Assembly (NCBI RefSeq): GCF_009601165.1
Contig: NZ_WIRE01000001.1
Span: 2,294,001-2,358,000, forward strand
DNA from: Alcanivorax sediminis
GTDB taxonomy: Bacteria; Pseudomonadota; Gammaproteobacteria; Pseudomonadales; Alcanivoracaceae
Direction of reading: 5' to 3'
DNA: 64,000 bases
The notes under the pieces are model-generated. The model was given only the letters and a program-made list of their open reading frames with translations. It was not told the origin of the DNA and did no database searches. The position numbers were made by a program, and so were the translations under genes. Below, piece after piece: positions 35,486-43,843 of this stretch. Within the stretch, counting starts at the first letter, position 1; each line of letters begins with the position of its first letter.

Positions 35486-36196
35486 ATCGATATCGTGTTG
35501 TGTACTAAAAACGACCTCTGAAGCATCGCCACCCTCGCTCATTTCCAGCAGAAGCGGGAAGGCCCGAAATACCTGCAAGCTTAACGTTTTGCCGCTAAGG
35601 CGTGCGGTGGCAAGGGGTTGTTCCTCCGGTCCGCTCACGGCCAGTACAGGGCTGTCCTTGTCCATTGCCAGGGTACCGTGGATCGGCGGTACGGTAAGCT
35701 CCATCCCTTCTCCTAGCGATACTTGCCCGCCGTCAAAACGGATCAACCCGCTTGCGGCCGTAATGGTATTGTTTGCGAGGTGCAGTTCATCCAGTGTAAT
35801 CGCCATCATTCCACTGGCTTTGCCTTGTGGCAGGAAGCTGTTAATGACCTCTGCTGGAAGTCGGGCCTCCCAGTCCGCGAGGCGCCACTCTCCCCAGTCA
35901 GCGCCAACCCAGCCACTCGCCTCTACATCCCCTGATCCAATAACCAGACTAAGACCTGGCACCAGACCTTGCCAGTCCAGCTCCCAGCGAATGGAGAGTT
36001 TCTGGTTTTCGATATCGAAGACGCCCTTTCCGTGCCACCACAAGCCGTAGAGTTCAGGTCGCGGACTGCTGTCCTTGTCAGCGGAAGAGAGGTACGCCGT
36101 CACAATGCCTGCTGGCGTTAACACAATGAAAAAGACCAGGAATGAGGTCATAAAAACCAGACCCAGATAAATGCCGTGTTTTAGCGAAGTCATCAA
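35462..36196 (-). CDS. type II secretion GspN-like protein
   Basis: A 244-residue bitopic protein with one N-terminal membrane helix (about 8-34) and a periplasmic, beta-rich rest. The pattern of an opening TAYLSSADKD, then LYGLWWHGKGVFDIENQKLSIRWELDWQGLVPGLS and later LPAEVINSFLP fits the GspN family, an optional inner-membrane subunit of type II secretion. No other gsp gene is in the window, so it is either a detached subunit or a relative with another role. Assignment is by pattern only. Confidence 0.65.
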   Translation of the reverse strand: MMTSLKHGIYLGLVFMTSFLVFFIVLTPAGIVTAYLSSADKDSSPRPELYGLWWHGKGVFDIENQKLSIRWELDWQGLVPGLSLVIGSGDVEASGWVGADWGEWRLADWEARLPAEVINSFLPQGKASGMMAITLDELHLANNTITAASGLIRFDGGQVSLGEGMELTVPPIHGTLAMDKDSPVLAVSGPEEQPLATARLSGKTLSLQVFRAFPLLLEMSEGGDASEVVFSTQHDIDLSGGYAG

Positions 36197-36639
36197 GATT
36201 GCTCCTGTCGTTATTGTTTTTGGCCTGGATCCCAGTGAAGCAGAGTCTGGTAAATGCTGTTCATACGAAAGCGATATAAAAATGAAATTTGACGCCTGTC
36301 ACGGAAATTGAATTGCGACCCATTGAAACGGCCAGAATTGACAGAGCTTTTTGTCATTAGCGGTCAGCGGCTGGATAAAAATAAAAAAACGGCGCTAGTA
36401 TCTTTTCGCTCTGAACGGTTTTTTTAAAAGCATGAACGAAAGAGGGGTTTGCACTTGAGCATTAAATGCCTGGATAAATTAAGAAGATAATATTAGTTGT
36501 GTTCGCTTTTCTGTCTCACCCTGTGAAGGGTGAATCGACATTGAGCCTGCAGGGACGCAGGTTGCCCATTCCCTTCTGGATTTCTGGAGGGATTGAGGCC
36601 CTGAAATATAAAAAATAACGACCAGGGCGAGGAACAGGC
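36197..36639. other. intergenic region upstream of the third AraC gene
   Basis: A 443-base, relatively AT-rich gap between divergent genes. It contains the hairpins TCACCCT-gtga-AGGGTGA (36526-36543) and CCTGC-agggac-GCAGG (about 36547-36562) and several A- and T-runs, including a TTGACA at 36338 without a matching -10. No gene is seen. It probably holds the promoters of both neighbours and AraC operators. Confidence 0.5.
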
Positions 36640-37665
36640 ATGTTCAAAATCAACAGCATGGCTTATGAAGTTCCACTGGTTTCCGATCTCTATGCGGAAC
36701 GATTTATTCAGTTTATGGAGAATAGAGGCATCAGCCGTGATGCCCTGTTGGAAGGAACAGGGCTGAAGGATGTGCTTTCGGGCTCCGTCAACACGTTGTT
36801 GAGCATGAACCAGCTCACCAAGCTAATGGAGTCCTCCCAGCGCTTTATTGATGATGACCTGGCTGGGTTTGAGTTTGGAAAAATGCTGGATTTACAAGGG
36901 CATGGGCTGCTGGGGTTTGCCTTGCTCAAGCAAAAAGACTTTCGCGATCTCGCCAATATGATAGTGCAGTATTTGCGGGTTTCTCTGCCGATTCTGGACA
37001 TGAAAGTGTCTTGTAGTGGTGAAGAAATCCGCATTGCGCTAATCGATGTCTGGGATCTGGGAAACCTGCGCCCATTCTTCGTCAAGGTTTACATGGGCAG
37101 CATTTATGCGCTGACTTCCTTGATTTGCCGCAGGTTCTATTTCGAATTTGACTTCGCATTTTCCCATGACGATGAAAACTGGAAGCGGCTGGCACCACAT
37201 GCCCGTTTATCCTTCTCCGCGTCCCAGAATCAGGTTGTATTGCCTTTATCGGGCAGGCCAGCGAGAGACGGCAATGAGGAGCTTTCCTATTACCTTGCGA
37301 GCGCCCGATCTCGAGACGAGGTAAAACGTAATGAGCATATGGAAACCGCGGCCAGGGTACGTGAGCTCGTATCCCGCTACCCTGGGCGAGAGGGCACGCT
37401 TGAACGGGTAGGTGAGAAGATGGGCATGTCCGCCCGGTCTTTGCGCTATCACCTTAAAATGGCGGGGGTATCATTTCATGATATTCGAAATGAAGTGAGA
37501 AAGACCTTTGCCGTGCGGTACCTGAAAGAAACGTCCATGCCATTAAACAAGATTGCCGAAGTGCTGGGTTATAGCGATCAGGCAAGTTTTACCAAAGCAT
37601 ACCGGGGCTGGACCGGCGTTACCCCGGGAGATACCCGGCGAAAATTTTCTTCAACACCTTCCTGA
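36640..37665 (+). CDS. AraC-family regulator next to the secreted-protein cluster
   Basis: A 341-residue regulator with the same two-part plan as the others in the window: an arabinose-binding-like N-domain (about 15-205, GLLGFALLKQKDF) and a C-terminal double helix-turn-helix (MGMSARSLRYHLKMAG; IAEVLGYSDQASFTKAYRGW, TGVTPGDTRRK). GAGGAACAGG supports ATG 36640. It lies 299 bases before two paralogous secreted proteins and a lipase on the same strand and is the obvious candidate to control them. Confidence 0.9.
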   Translation: MFKINSMAYEVPLVSDLYAERFIQFMENRGISRDALLEGTGLKDVLSGSVNTLLSMNQLTKLMESSQRFIDDDLAGFEFGKMLDLQGHGLLGFALLKQKDFRDLANMIVQYLRVSLPILDMKVSCSGEEIRIALIDVWDLGNLRPFFVKVYMGSIYALTSLICRRFYFEFDFAFSHDDENWKRLAPHARLSFSASQNQVVLPLSGRPARDGNEELSYYLASARSRDEVKRNEHMETAARVRELVSRYPGREGTLERVGEKMGMSARSLRYHLKMAGVSFHDIRNEVRKTFAVRYLKETSMPLNKIAEVLGYSDQASFTKAYRGWTGVTPGDTRRKFSSTPS

Positions 37666-37892
37666 TATTTTCTTTTCTTGAGATTAAAACTTCACTGCCT
37701 ACTGCTTGTTAATGAATAAGCGGTCTCTTCGCATGTGTGTCAGCGATCACAGCTGTCCCTTTTAACAAGGAATACGTCATTCCTGACAATGATAGAAAAA
37801 AGGGCTTCCTAATAATGACTCAATGTACCTGAGAGCAGTGCAACACCTGCCTGAGTGTTCCTGTTGTGAAGTAGTGGGTACATGAATCGATG

Positions 37893-37916
37893 GTGAGATC
37901 CAGGACGATATCTCAC
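37893..37916 (+). promoter_or_regulatory. inverted repeat upstream of the secreted-protein cluster
   Basis: GTGAGAT and ATCTCAC form a seven-pair inverted repeat with a ten-base centre, about 50 bases before the ATG at 37965. It may be an operator or a leader hairpin; the function is not known. Confidence 0.35.
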
Positions 37917-37964
37917 TAAAGCGATGCAACCAATATTGATAACAATCAATACGAGGAGTGAGTC

Positions 37965-39821
37965 ATGACCCCCGAAAAAACGACAATGGGCCCGTTGAAG
38001 ATGCGAGCGCTTGCTGCTGCAGCCATGATGGCTGCCAGTGGTGCTGCTTCTGCGATCCCTGTCCAATCAAACATGTATTTTCAATGTACCTACCCACTGA
38101 TCGGTCAGCAGCCGCTGACGGCCGACATCCAGACCGATATGCCTGAAAGCATTGGTGTGGGCGAAGCCACCGGTGCCTTTACCCTGAATATCACTGCCAC
38201 CGCAGAAGGGAATACCTGGCAGGGCCTCAGCCTTGTTGGGGCAACTTCCATCGAAGGTACCGCAGAAGCAGATTCAACGGTAAGTGCTCCGGGCTTGAAT
38301 CTGCCTCTCACCATTCCCCTGAATATTCCGGTTACGGATATTTCTGGCGTATCCGGTCCTTTTGATCTGGTAGCAACGGGTGACACGCCATCACTGACTT
38401 TCATGGAAAGTAATGTGGGCACAGTTGACATCTTTGTGGAAGAGTCCATGACTCTGGCCATGATTGCCCGCAAGGCCGATGGCACCTATGTAGACTTTGG
38501 TTCTGCCTGGCATGATCCCAACAACCCGGAAGTTTTTCTGGTTGACTGTACAATGGATCAGGCCCGAATGGCTGAAAACGGTGTGACCAACCTCCTGCAT
38601 TCGTTCGAAGTGACCTCCGGCGCGAGTGAACAGAACATTGCCGTGAACCCCGAAAGTGTTGACTTTGGGCAGGTTCAGGGTGGTCTGACTGAAATGCAGT
38701 CAATCACCATTGAAAACACGGGTGGTCTTGCGTTGGGTATCAACGGCATTGCACTCAATGGTGTCGATGCTGGTTCCTTCATGCAGACCAACAACTGCAC
38801 CACACTGGCCTCCGGTGAAAGCTGTACGGTTGATGTCACCTTCATGCCTACCGGTGAGGGTAGCCGTAGCGCATCGCTGTCTATTCAGTCTGACGACCCA
38901 GACAGCCCGACTGTTGAGGTCGCACTGTCCGGACAGAGTGTGTTGGCACCCGAGCCGTCTGTGGTCGTGGATCCCGCATCGGTTGCGTTTGGTTCCGTCA
39001 CCGTGGGCTCCAGCAAGAACATGAGCGTTTCCGTTGCAAACGAAGGTACTGCGGTGCTGTCTGTAAACAGCGTTGCTGTTGGTGGCGCCAACGCCAGCGA
39101 GTTCTTCCAGAGCAATGATTGTGTTGATGTGGCTCCTGATGCTTCCTGTACGGTGGATCTGACCTTTACCCCGGCGGGCGAAGGCGCCAAGGCGGCTACT
39201 CTGACCATCGCGTCCAACGATCCAAACGCGCCCAGTGTTGTTGTAGATCTGACTGGTTCCGGTATTTCCAACAGCTCTGGTGGCGTTGAAGTCGCCTATG
39301 GTCTGGCAGGCAGCACTCATATCAAGAAGGCCTACGGGGATGTCTCTCTGAGTGGTGCCATTGATGCGGTGCTGGATCTTGCTACCGGTATGTTCACAGC
39401 CGATCTGAGCCTGGTGCCCACCAGTGGCAGCTTCAGGATTCTGTGGGGTTGGAAGCTGGTAACTGCTGAGGCTGACATCGAGTTCGAACCTGTAGGTGAG
39501 ACGACTGGTACTCTGGCCACCGATGGCACCCTGTCAGCTGACACCGAGATGTATATCAAGCTGCCGTCCGTGAAGATGAAGCTGTTTGGTCTTCCGCTGC
39601 CAGTCGGTGGTGGTGACGAATGCCGCACTTCCGAGCCGGTATCCATCAGCCTGCAAACTCCGGAAGGTCAAACCTTTGACCCGCTGGGTGCAGGTGGCAG
39701 CCTGGCAGGCACCTATGACCTGCCGCCTCTCGAGAACTGTGGTGGTCTGACCGATCTGCTGAATGTCTTCATGGCTGGCAGTGGCAACACCATCAACCTG
39801 TCTCTCACCCCTGATCTGTAA
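37965..39821 (+). CDS. secreted DUF6801-like protein with two choice-of-anchor D domains
   Basis: A 618-residue exported protein; GAGGAG precedes the ATG and a signal peptide ends near residue 30 (ASGAASA). Residues 31-215 (FQCTYPLIGQQPLTADIQTD, then SAPGLNLPLTIPLNIP) resemble the DUF6801 module known mostly from actinobacteria. Two choice-of-anchor D (ASPM/SPD-2/Hydin-like) Ig domains follow, at about 226-318 (VDFGQVQGG) and 334-428 (VAFGSVTVG). The C-terminal part (430-618, MKLFGLPLPVGGGDECR) matches the paralogue encoded next. It is a surface or released protein, perhaps a lipid or surface binder; the function is not known. Confidence 0.8.
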   Translation: MTPEKTTMGPLKMRALAAAAMMAASGAASAIPVQSNMYFQCTYPLIGQQPLTADIQTDMPESIGVGEATGAFTLNITATAEGNTWQGLSLVGATSIEGTAEADSTVSAPGLNLPLTIPLNIPVTDISGVSGPFDLVATGDTPSLTFMESNVGTVDIFVEESMTLAMIARKADGTYVDFGSAWHDPNNPEVFLVDCTMDQARMAENGVTNLLHSFEVTSGASEQNIAVNPESVDFGQVQGGLTEMQSITIENTGGLALGINGIALNGVDAGSFMQTNNCTTLASGESCTVDVTFMPTGEGSRSASLSIQSDDPDSPTVEVALSGQSVLAPEPSVVVDPASVAFGSVTVGSSKNMSVSVANEGTAVLSVNSVAVGGANASEFFQSNDCVDVAPDASCTVDLTFTPAGEGAKAATLTIASNDPNAPSVVVDLTGSGISNSSGGVEVAYGLAGSTHIKKAYGDVSLSGAIDAVLDLATGMFTADLSLVPTSGSFRILWGWKLVTAEADIEFEPVGETTGTLATDGTLSADTEMYIKLPSVKMKLFGLPLPVGGGDECRTSEPVSISLQTPEGQTFDPLGAGGSLAGTYDLPPLENCGGLTDLLNVFMAGSGNTINLSLTPDL

Positions 39822-39830
39822 TGGGTGAAG

Positions 39831-39852
39831 GTGCCCTGATTCATCAGGGCAC
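39831..39852 (+). terminator. hairpin after the first secreted-protein gene
   Basis: GTGCCCTGAT and ATCAGGGCAC form a perfect ten-pair stem with a two-base loop, ten bases after the stop codon. No T-run follows. Confidence 0.5.
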
Positions 39853-39871
39853 TATCCCTCTAAGGTCTTTT

Positions 39872-39893
39872 GCTGTGCCCGAAAGGGCACAGC
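39872..39893 (+). terminator. second hairpin in the gap between the paralogues
   Basis: GCTGTGCCC-gaaa-GGGCACAGC is a nine-pair stem with a stable GNRA-type loop. Together with the hairpin at 39831 it probably limits read-through or sets the ratio of the two paralogues. Confidence 0.5.
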
Positions 39894-39963
39894 ATTCACA
39901 TTTACGCAACGCCAAAATACCGCCCAAGTCATTTCACAAACGAGCTGGTTTCGGCGGTTTTTT

Positions 39964-41109
39964 ATGGAATACACCATGACAAAACAACATCGATTTGATG
40001 GTTTTCATACCGCCTTTTTGGCAGCAGCAATGACTTTTTCACCCGGTATCGTATCGGCCGTTCCTGTTGACGCGACCCTGGATTACACCTGTGTTTTCCC
40101 GATTATCGAAGAGCAATCCATGCAGGTTGCGATTACTTCAGACATGCCCGAAAGGTTGGCTCCAGGGGAAGCGAGTGGTGTGTTCAATATCGATGCGGTT
40201 GCGACAGTCAGCGCAGATGCCTGGAATGGCCTTCACTTCGTTGGCTCAAAGACGTTATCGGGTAAAGTGAATGCGGCCAGCGTGATCTCCGCCCCTGGAC
40301 TTACCTTGCCATTGGTGATTCCCATGCAAATTCCGAGCAAGGCGTTACCCGACAGCCAGGAAGCATTCAGTGTGTCTGCCTCAGGGCAAACACCTTCGCT
40401 GAGCTTTACCACCGCTAACACAGGTGAAGTGGATATTGTTGTTGGTGATCTGGTCATGCAATTGCAGCCGCTGGATGGAAACACGAACCCGACTGGGCTC
40501 GGTTTTTTTGAAAGTGAATGTAGTCTGGATAGCGGACAGACCGGGCTGCTGCACACCATCATCGTTGATGAAGAAACTTCACAAGACGCGGTGTTTCCTT
40601 TTATTGGGCAGGCCACTATCAATCAACACAGCGACCTGCCCTTGTCAGGAACCTTGGTGCTGGCAGTCGAACCGGGTAGCACGGATATAGCTGGGGATAT
40701 GGTTTTTGATTCAGCCCGGCTTATTGTCAAGGTTATCAGCTTTTTTAACACGCTAACTCTGGAAGCGGATGTGGCCTTTCATCCCCAGGGTGAGGCTGAC
40801 GGTTCGATCAGTGATGATAGCCTGACACTCCGGCAGTCCACAGAAGTGCAATTACAGAACGCGAGGCTGAAGATGTTTGGGCTGCCGATTTCCAGTTCAG
40901 GGGTGGGGCAATGCAAGTCTCAGTCGCCGGTAATGCTGAACTTATCCACCCCCGGGGACGGGAACTTTTCGTTGAACGGTGGTGGGCCGTTGGAAGGGCA
41001 ATTTGAGCTTCCGCCTTTTACTGACTGCGGTCTTCTCACCAGCGCCATCAATCAGTTGATATCCGGAATGGATAACCACATGAATATCACCCTGACAGGG
41101 GAGCTTTGA
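39964..41109 (+). CDS. secreted DUF6801-like protein
   Basis: A 381-residue exported paralogue of the preceding protein without its two Ig domains. The signal peptide ends near VSA (about residue 32). The N-module (YTCVFPIIEEQSMQVAITSD; SAPGLTLPLVIPMQIP) and C-module (LKMFGLPISSSGVGQCKSQS; GGGPLEGQFELPPFTDCG) match the neighbour segment by segment. ATG 39976 is an equally good start with GGA seven bases upstream. The lipase gene starts three bases after its stop, so the two are coupled; the proteins may help the lipase reach or bind lipid, which is inference. Confidence 0.78.
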   Translation: MEYTMTKQHRFDGFHTAFLAAAMTFSPGIVSAVPVDATLDYTCVFPIIEEQSMQVAITSDMPERLAPGEASGVFNIDAVATVSADAWNGLHFVGSKTLSGKVNAASVISAPGLTLPLVIPMQIPSKALPDSQEAFSVSASGQTPSLSFTTANTGEVDIVVGDLVMQLQPLDGNTNPTGLGFFESECSLDSGQTGLLHTIIVDEETSQDAVFPFIGQATINQHSDLPLSGTLVLAVEPGSTDIAGDMVFDSARLIVKVISFFNTLTLEADVAFHPQGEADGSISDDSLTLRQSTEVQLQNARLKMFGLPISSSGVGQCKSQSPVMLNLSTPGDGNFSLNGGGPLEGQFELPPFTDCGLLTSAINQLISGMDNHMNITLTGEL

Positions 41110-41112
41110 GCC

Positions 41113-42402
41113 ATGTCATTAAAACTATTCTTTGCCCCTATGGTTCTGCTCTGCGTTCCCTGTCTTGCTCGCGGAAGAGGGGCACGCGAGAGGGGCTTTG
41201 GCCCTGCTTTGCGGTCATTTATTCTGGCAGGCTTTGTGATGGCCTTTCCGTGTAATTCAACGGCAGCCGCCACTCTTGATGATAGCTTCTACGTGCCACC
41301 CGTACCGTTACCTGCTGGTTCGCCGGGGGATATCATCAGGTGGCGCTCTGCTCAGGCGGGGCCACCTTCTGCTCGTGCGCTGGCTGAGGCCTGGCAATTG
41401 ATGTATTTGTCCACGGATGGGTTGGGTAACCCCATGGCGGTCTCGGGCACCTTGCTGGTTCCGAAAGGGTTGCCCACTCAGGGCATGCCCATTATTGCCA
41501 TTGCTCCGGGCACAGCGGGGCCTGCCTTTCGTTGTGCCCCCTCAAGGATGATTAACAAGGGCGCCTACTACGAGCAGCCCGCCATCAACGACATGCTGGC
41601 AAGCGGTTATGCCGTGGCCGTGACGGATTACGTGGGCTATCACCCTGAACCGTCCACTACCTATATTATTGGCCGCTCCATGGGGGCAGCGGTGCTTGAT
41701 ATCGTCCGTGCCGCACAGCGTATGCCGGCAGTTTCATTGTCGAGTAATGCGCCGGTAATGTTCAGGGGCTACTCCCAGGGTGGCGCTGCCGCCATGTGGG
41801 CCGGGCAGATGATCGACAGCTATGCCCCTGAACTTGATTTACGCGGGGTCGTGGCTGGAGGCGTTCCCGCGAATCTGGCGCAGGTCGCTTTACCCTTGAA
41901 TGGCCAGGAAGGATTTGGGGTACTTCTCTATGCCTTGCTGGGCCAGGATAACCTCTATCCGGAGTTATCCCTCGACCCTTACCTGAATGCATCGGGAAAG
42001 CAGGCAGTGGAGGATATGGTTAGCGATATGTGTATCCTGGAGTTGTTGCAGGATTTTCAAGGGCTTTCACTTGCGGATGTCACCGATATCAATCCGCTGA
42101 CTGGCCCCCGGCTTGAACGCATCGCAGAAAATCAGTTAGGCAACGGCACCATCAATGTGCCGGTCTACCAATATCATGAAATGGAAGATGGTCTGGTGGC
42201 CTTTGGGCAGGCGAAGGATCTTCGCAACCTGTATTGTGCCAAGGGGGTTGAACTGACCTGGGTGCCCATGGATACCCAGGGCAGTAGCGGTGTGATTCGC
42301 CACATCAATCTGGTTTACCGCGGGAATCCCGGGGTCAATCAGTTCCTGGAACAGGTCCTGTCAGGCACGTCACCGCAACCCAATTGTGCCGAGACACCCT
42401 GA
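41113..42402 (+). CDS. secretory lipase family esterase
   Basis: A 429-residue alpha/beta hydrolase of the secretory lipase (LIP) family. The nucleophile is the serine of GYSQGGAAA (about residue 220), preceded by TDYVGYHP and [16 protein letters not shown]. The later part has [26 protein letters not shown], with the acid, and the histidine probably in VIRHINL. The N-terminus is odd: one hydrophobic stretch ([17 protein letters not shown]), then basic residues and a second, signal-peptide-like stretch ending STAAA (about 56). A TTG at the codon before RSFILAGF would give a simple signal peptide. It is likely exported to act on esters outside the cell. Confidence 0.85.
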   Translation: MSLKLFFAPMVLLCVPCLARGRGARERGFGPALRSFILAGFVMAFPCNSTAAATLDDSFYVPPVPLPAGSPGDIIRWRSAQAGPPSARALAEAWQLMYLSTDGLGNPMAVSGTLLVPKGLPTQGMPIIAIAPGTAGPAFRCAPSRMINKGAYYEQPAINDMLASGYAVAVTDYVGYHPEPSTTYIIGRSMGAAVLDIVRAAQRMPAVSLSSNAPVMFRGYSQGGAAAMWAGQMIDSYAPELDLRGVVAGGVPANLAQVALPLNGQEGFGVLLYALLGQDNLYPELSLDPYLNASGKQAVEDMVSDMCILELLQDFQGLSLADVTDINPLTGPRLERIAENQLGNGTINVPVYQYHEMEDGLVAFGQAKDLRNLYCAKGVELTWVPMDTQGSSGVIRHINLVYRGNPGVNQFLEQVLSGTSPQPNCAETP

Positions 42403-42497
42403 TCCTGTTAGCAGCTTTGGGAGAGAGGGGCGTGTCTGAGGTCGTGGCGCGTCTCGTTTCTACCGGCCCCTTCAGCTGCGAATCGCGCCACAATCGT

Positions 42498-42503
42498 TAT
42501 AAT
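42498..42503 (+). promoter_or_regulatory. -10 element before the tusA-like gene
   Basis: A perfect TATAAT lies 31 bases before the tusA-like start codon. The -35 region is weak (TTCAGC with a 21-base spacer), so only the -10 is supported. Confidence 0.4.
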
Positions 42504-42533
42504 GGCGGGCCATCCAGACCCAACGGAGTCCCC

Positions 42534-42764
42534 ATGGAAGCCCAGCACCACCTTGATGCCACCGGCCTGTTGTGTCCTGAGCCCGTCATGATGCTGCATA
42601 ACAAGGTGCGTGACATGGCACCTGGAGAGCTTCTCGAAGTCAGGGCGACGGACCCTTCCACCGAACGTGATATCCCCAAATTCTGCCAGTTTCTGGGCCA
42701 TACCCTGGAAGGGCAGCAAGTAGAGGGAGAGTTGTATGTTTACTGGATACGTAAGAAGCAATGA
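42534..42764 (+). CDS. tusA: TusA-family sulfurtransferase
   Basis: A 76-residue protein with the TusA/SirA fold. The active cysteine is in [13 protein letters not shown] (C15-P-E-P), and the end is YVYWIRKK. TusA passes persulfide sulfur from IscS to the TusBCD-E relay for 2-thiouridine in tRNA and to other users. ATG 42534 behind ACGGAG is chosen over an earlier frame start because the family begins [15 protein letters not shown]. Its TGA stop lies inside the left end of the second MITE-like element. Confidence 0.9.
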   Translation: MEAQHHLDATGLLCPEPVMMLHNKVRDMAPGELLEVRATDPSTERDIPKFCQFLGHTLEGQQVEGELYVYWIRKKQ

Positions 42765-42921
42765 ATAGTTAATAATGAATAATTAATAACGTCGCGGGCC
42801 TGCGATGGTTTGATCTGGAGCCAATGAGGCCGCGCCCAAATCCTGGGCGCGGCCTCATTCGTTTCAAAACACGAAAACACGTCTCGCGACGTTATTAATT
42901 ATTCATTATTAACTATTAATT
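42760..42921. mobile_element. MITE-like element, copy 2
   Basis: A 162-base element with the same ends as the copy at 22180-22340 (AATGAATAGTTAATAATGAA inward to CGTCGCG on the left, its complement on the right) and the same internal hairpin (arms ATGAGGCCGCGCCCA / TGGGCGCGGCCTCAT at about 42823-42857). The right half, from GTTTCAAAACAC to the end, is almost identical in the two copies; the left inner 40 bases differ. It lies between convergent tusA and an unknown gene, and the tusA stop codon is in its left repeat. Confidence 0.85.
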
Positions 42922-42925
42922 AACG

Positions 42926-43618
42926 TCACCGCTCTGTCGCCAACATAGCCACTGCCGCCAGGGCTTCCGGGTCGCGTTCCTTGAGTTTGTTGGCGATGCC
43001 GTGCTGGAAAAAGTAGCGGAAATCCTCTTTCTCTTGAGCCGACACAAGGCATTTAGCCCCCGGCAGGATTGGTGTTTCCACCGGGTCACTTTCCTCCGCC
43101 ACCATGGCGGTGAGTTTTCCGTCCGCGTCCAGCCGCCAGCTCACTACTTCCATCAAGCTGATGGTGTGGAATTCGTCAGCGGAGAATACGGCGTGGGTGC
43201 CAATGGTGTCCGGGATTTCCTGCACTGTATGTTGACCGGGACGTGGTTTGCCAAAGAAGCGGATGGCGGCATCCAGCTCCTGCACCTTGTACTCCGGCGC
43301 ATCCACAAACAGGTAATCACTATCGGGCAGGCGGTAGCCTTCCCAGCGACCGTTGAGTGGATCTGCCAGCGCCATGGCGGTGACCGGGTTTTTCAGCCAG
43401 GGAACCATGGCGACAGTGTCACCATTGGCAAGTCTTGCCCAGGCGAGAATTTTCAGCGAGAAGAGGGTGTCCGGGTGCTGGTCATTGGCATAGAGCAGCT
43501 CAATGCCATCGTATTCCGGTGACAGGCGAAGTATAGGGGGCTGTGCCGCTTTGCGACGTGGAGAGAAAGGAACAACGTTGCTGTTCCCGCCAGGGTGTTG
43601 CCGGTGAGCCGAAGTCAT
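42926..43618 (-). CDS. conserved hypothetical protein
   Basis: A 230-residue cytoplasmic-type protein with no signal or membrane helix. ATG 43618 has GGAGG five bases upstream; a GTG at 43624 overlaps that site and is less likely. Notable segments are RLSPEYDGIELLYANDQHPD, VAMVPWLKNPV and LNGRWEGYRLPDSDYLF, then a terminal helix-rich part. I suspect it is a family shared with pseudomonads but cannot name it. It is convergent with tusA and ends at the MITE-like copy 2. Confidence 0.75.
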   Translation of the reverse strand: MTSAHRQHPGGNSNVVPFSPRRKAAQPPILRLSPEYDGIELLYANDQHPDTLFSLKILAWARLANGDTVAMVPWLKNPVTAMALADPLNGRWEGYRLPDSDYLFVDAPEYKVQELDAAIRFFGKPRPGQHTVQEIPDTIGTHAVFSADEFHTISLMEVVSWRLDADGKLTAMVAEESDPVETPILPGAKCLVSAQEKEDFRYFFQHGIANKLKERDPEALAAVAMLATER

Positions 43619-43843
43619 GGGCACCTCCCGGTACGTGTCCTAGAGGGTCGCCAATAGTGTTACACCCGGCAGGGTGCTGGCACGATCACATGCCATGGCG
43701 ACCGTTAATTCAACTTAGCCTGTCAGCCAAATCCATGCAAGTCGTCGTGAAAGTGACATGAAGAGTGGTTGGTTAGCGGGATAAATGGCGGGGTGAGATC
43801 AGTGGCTGGTGAATACGTTGATTCCAGGTCACGCTCTTTTGCC

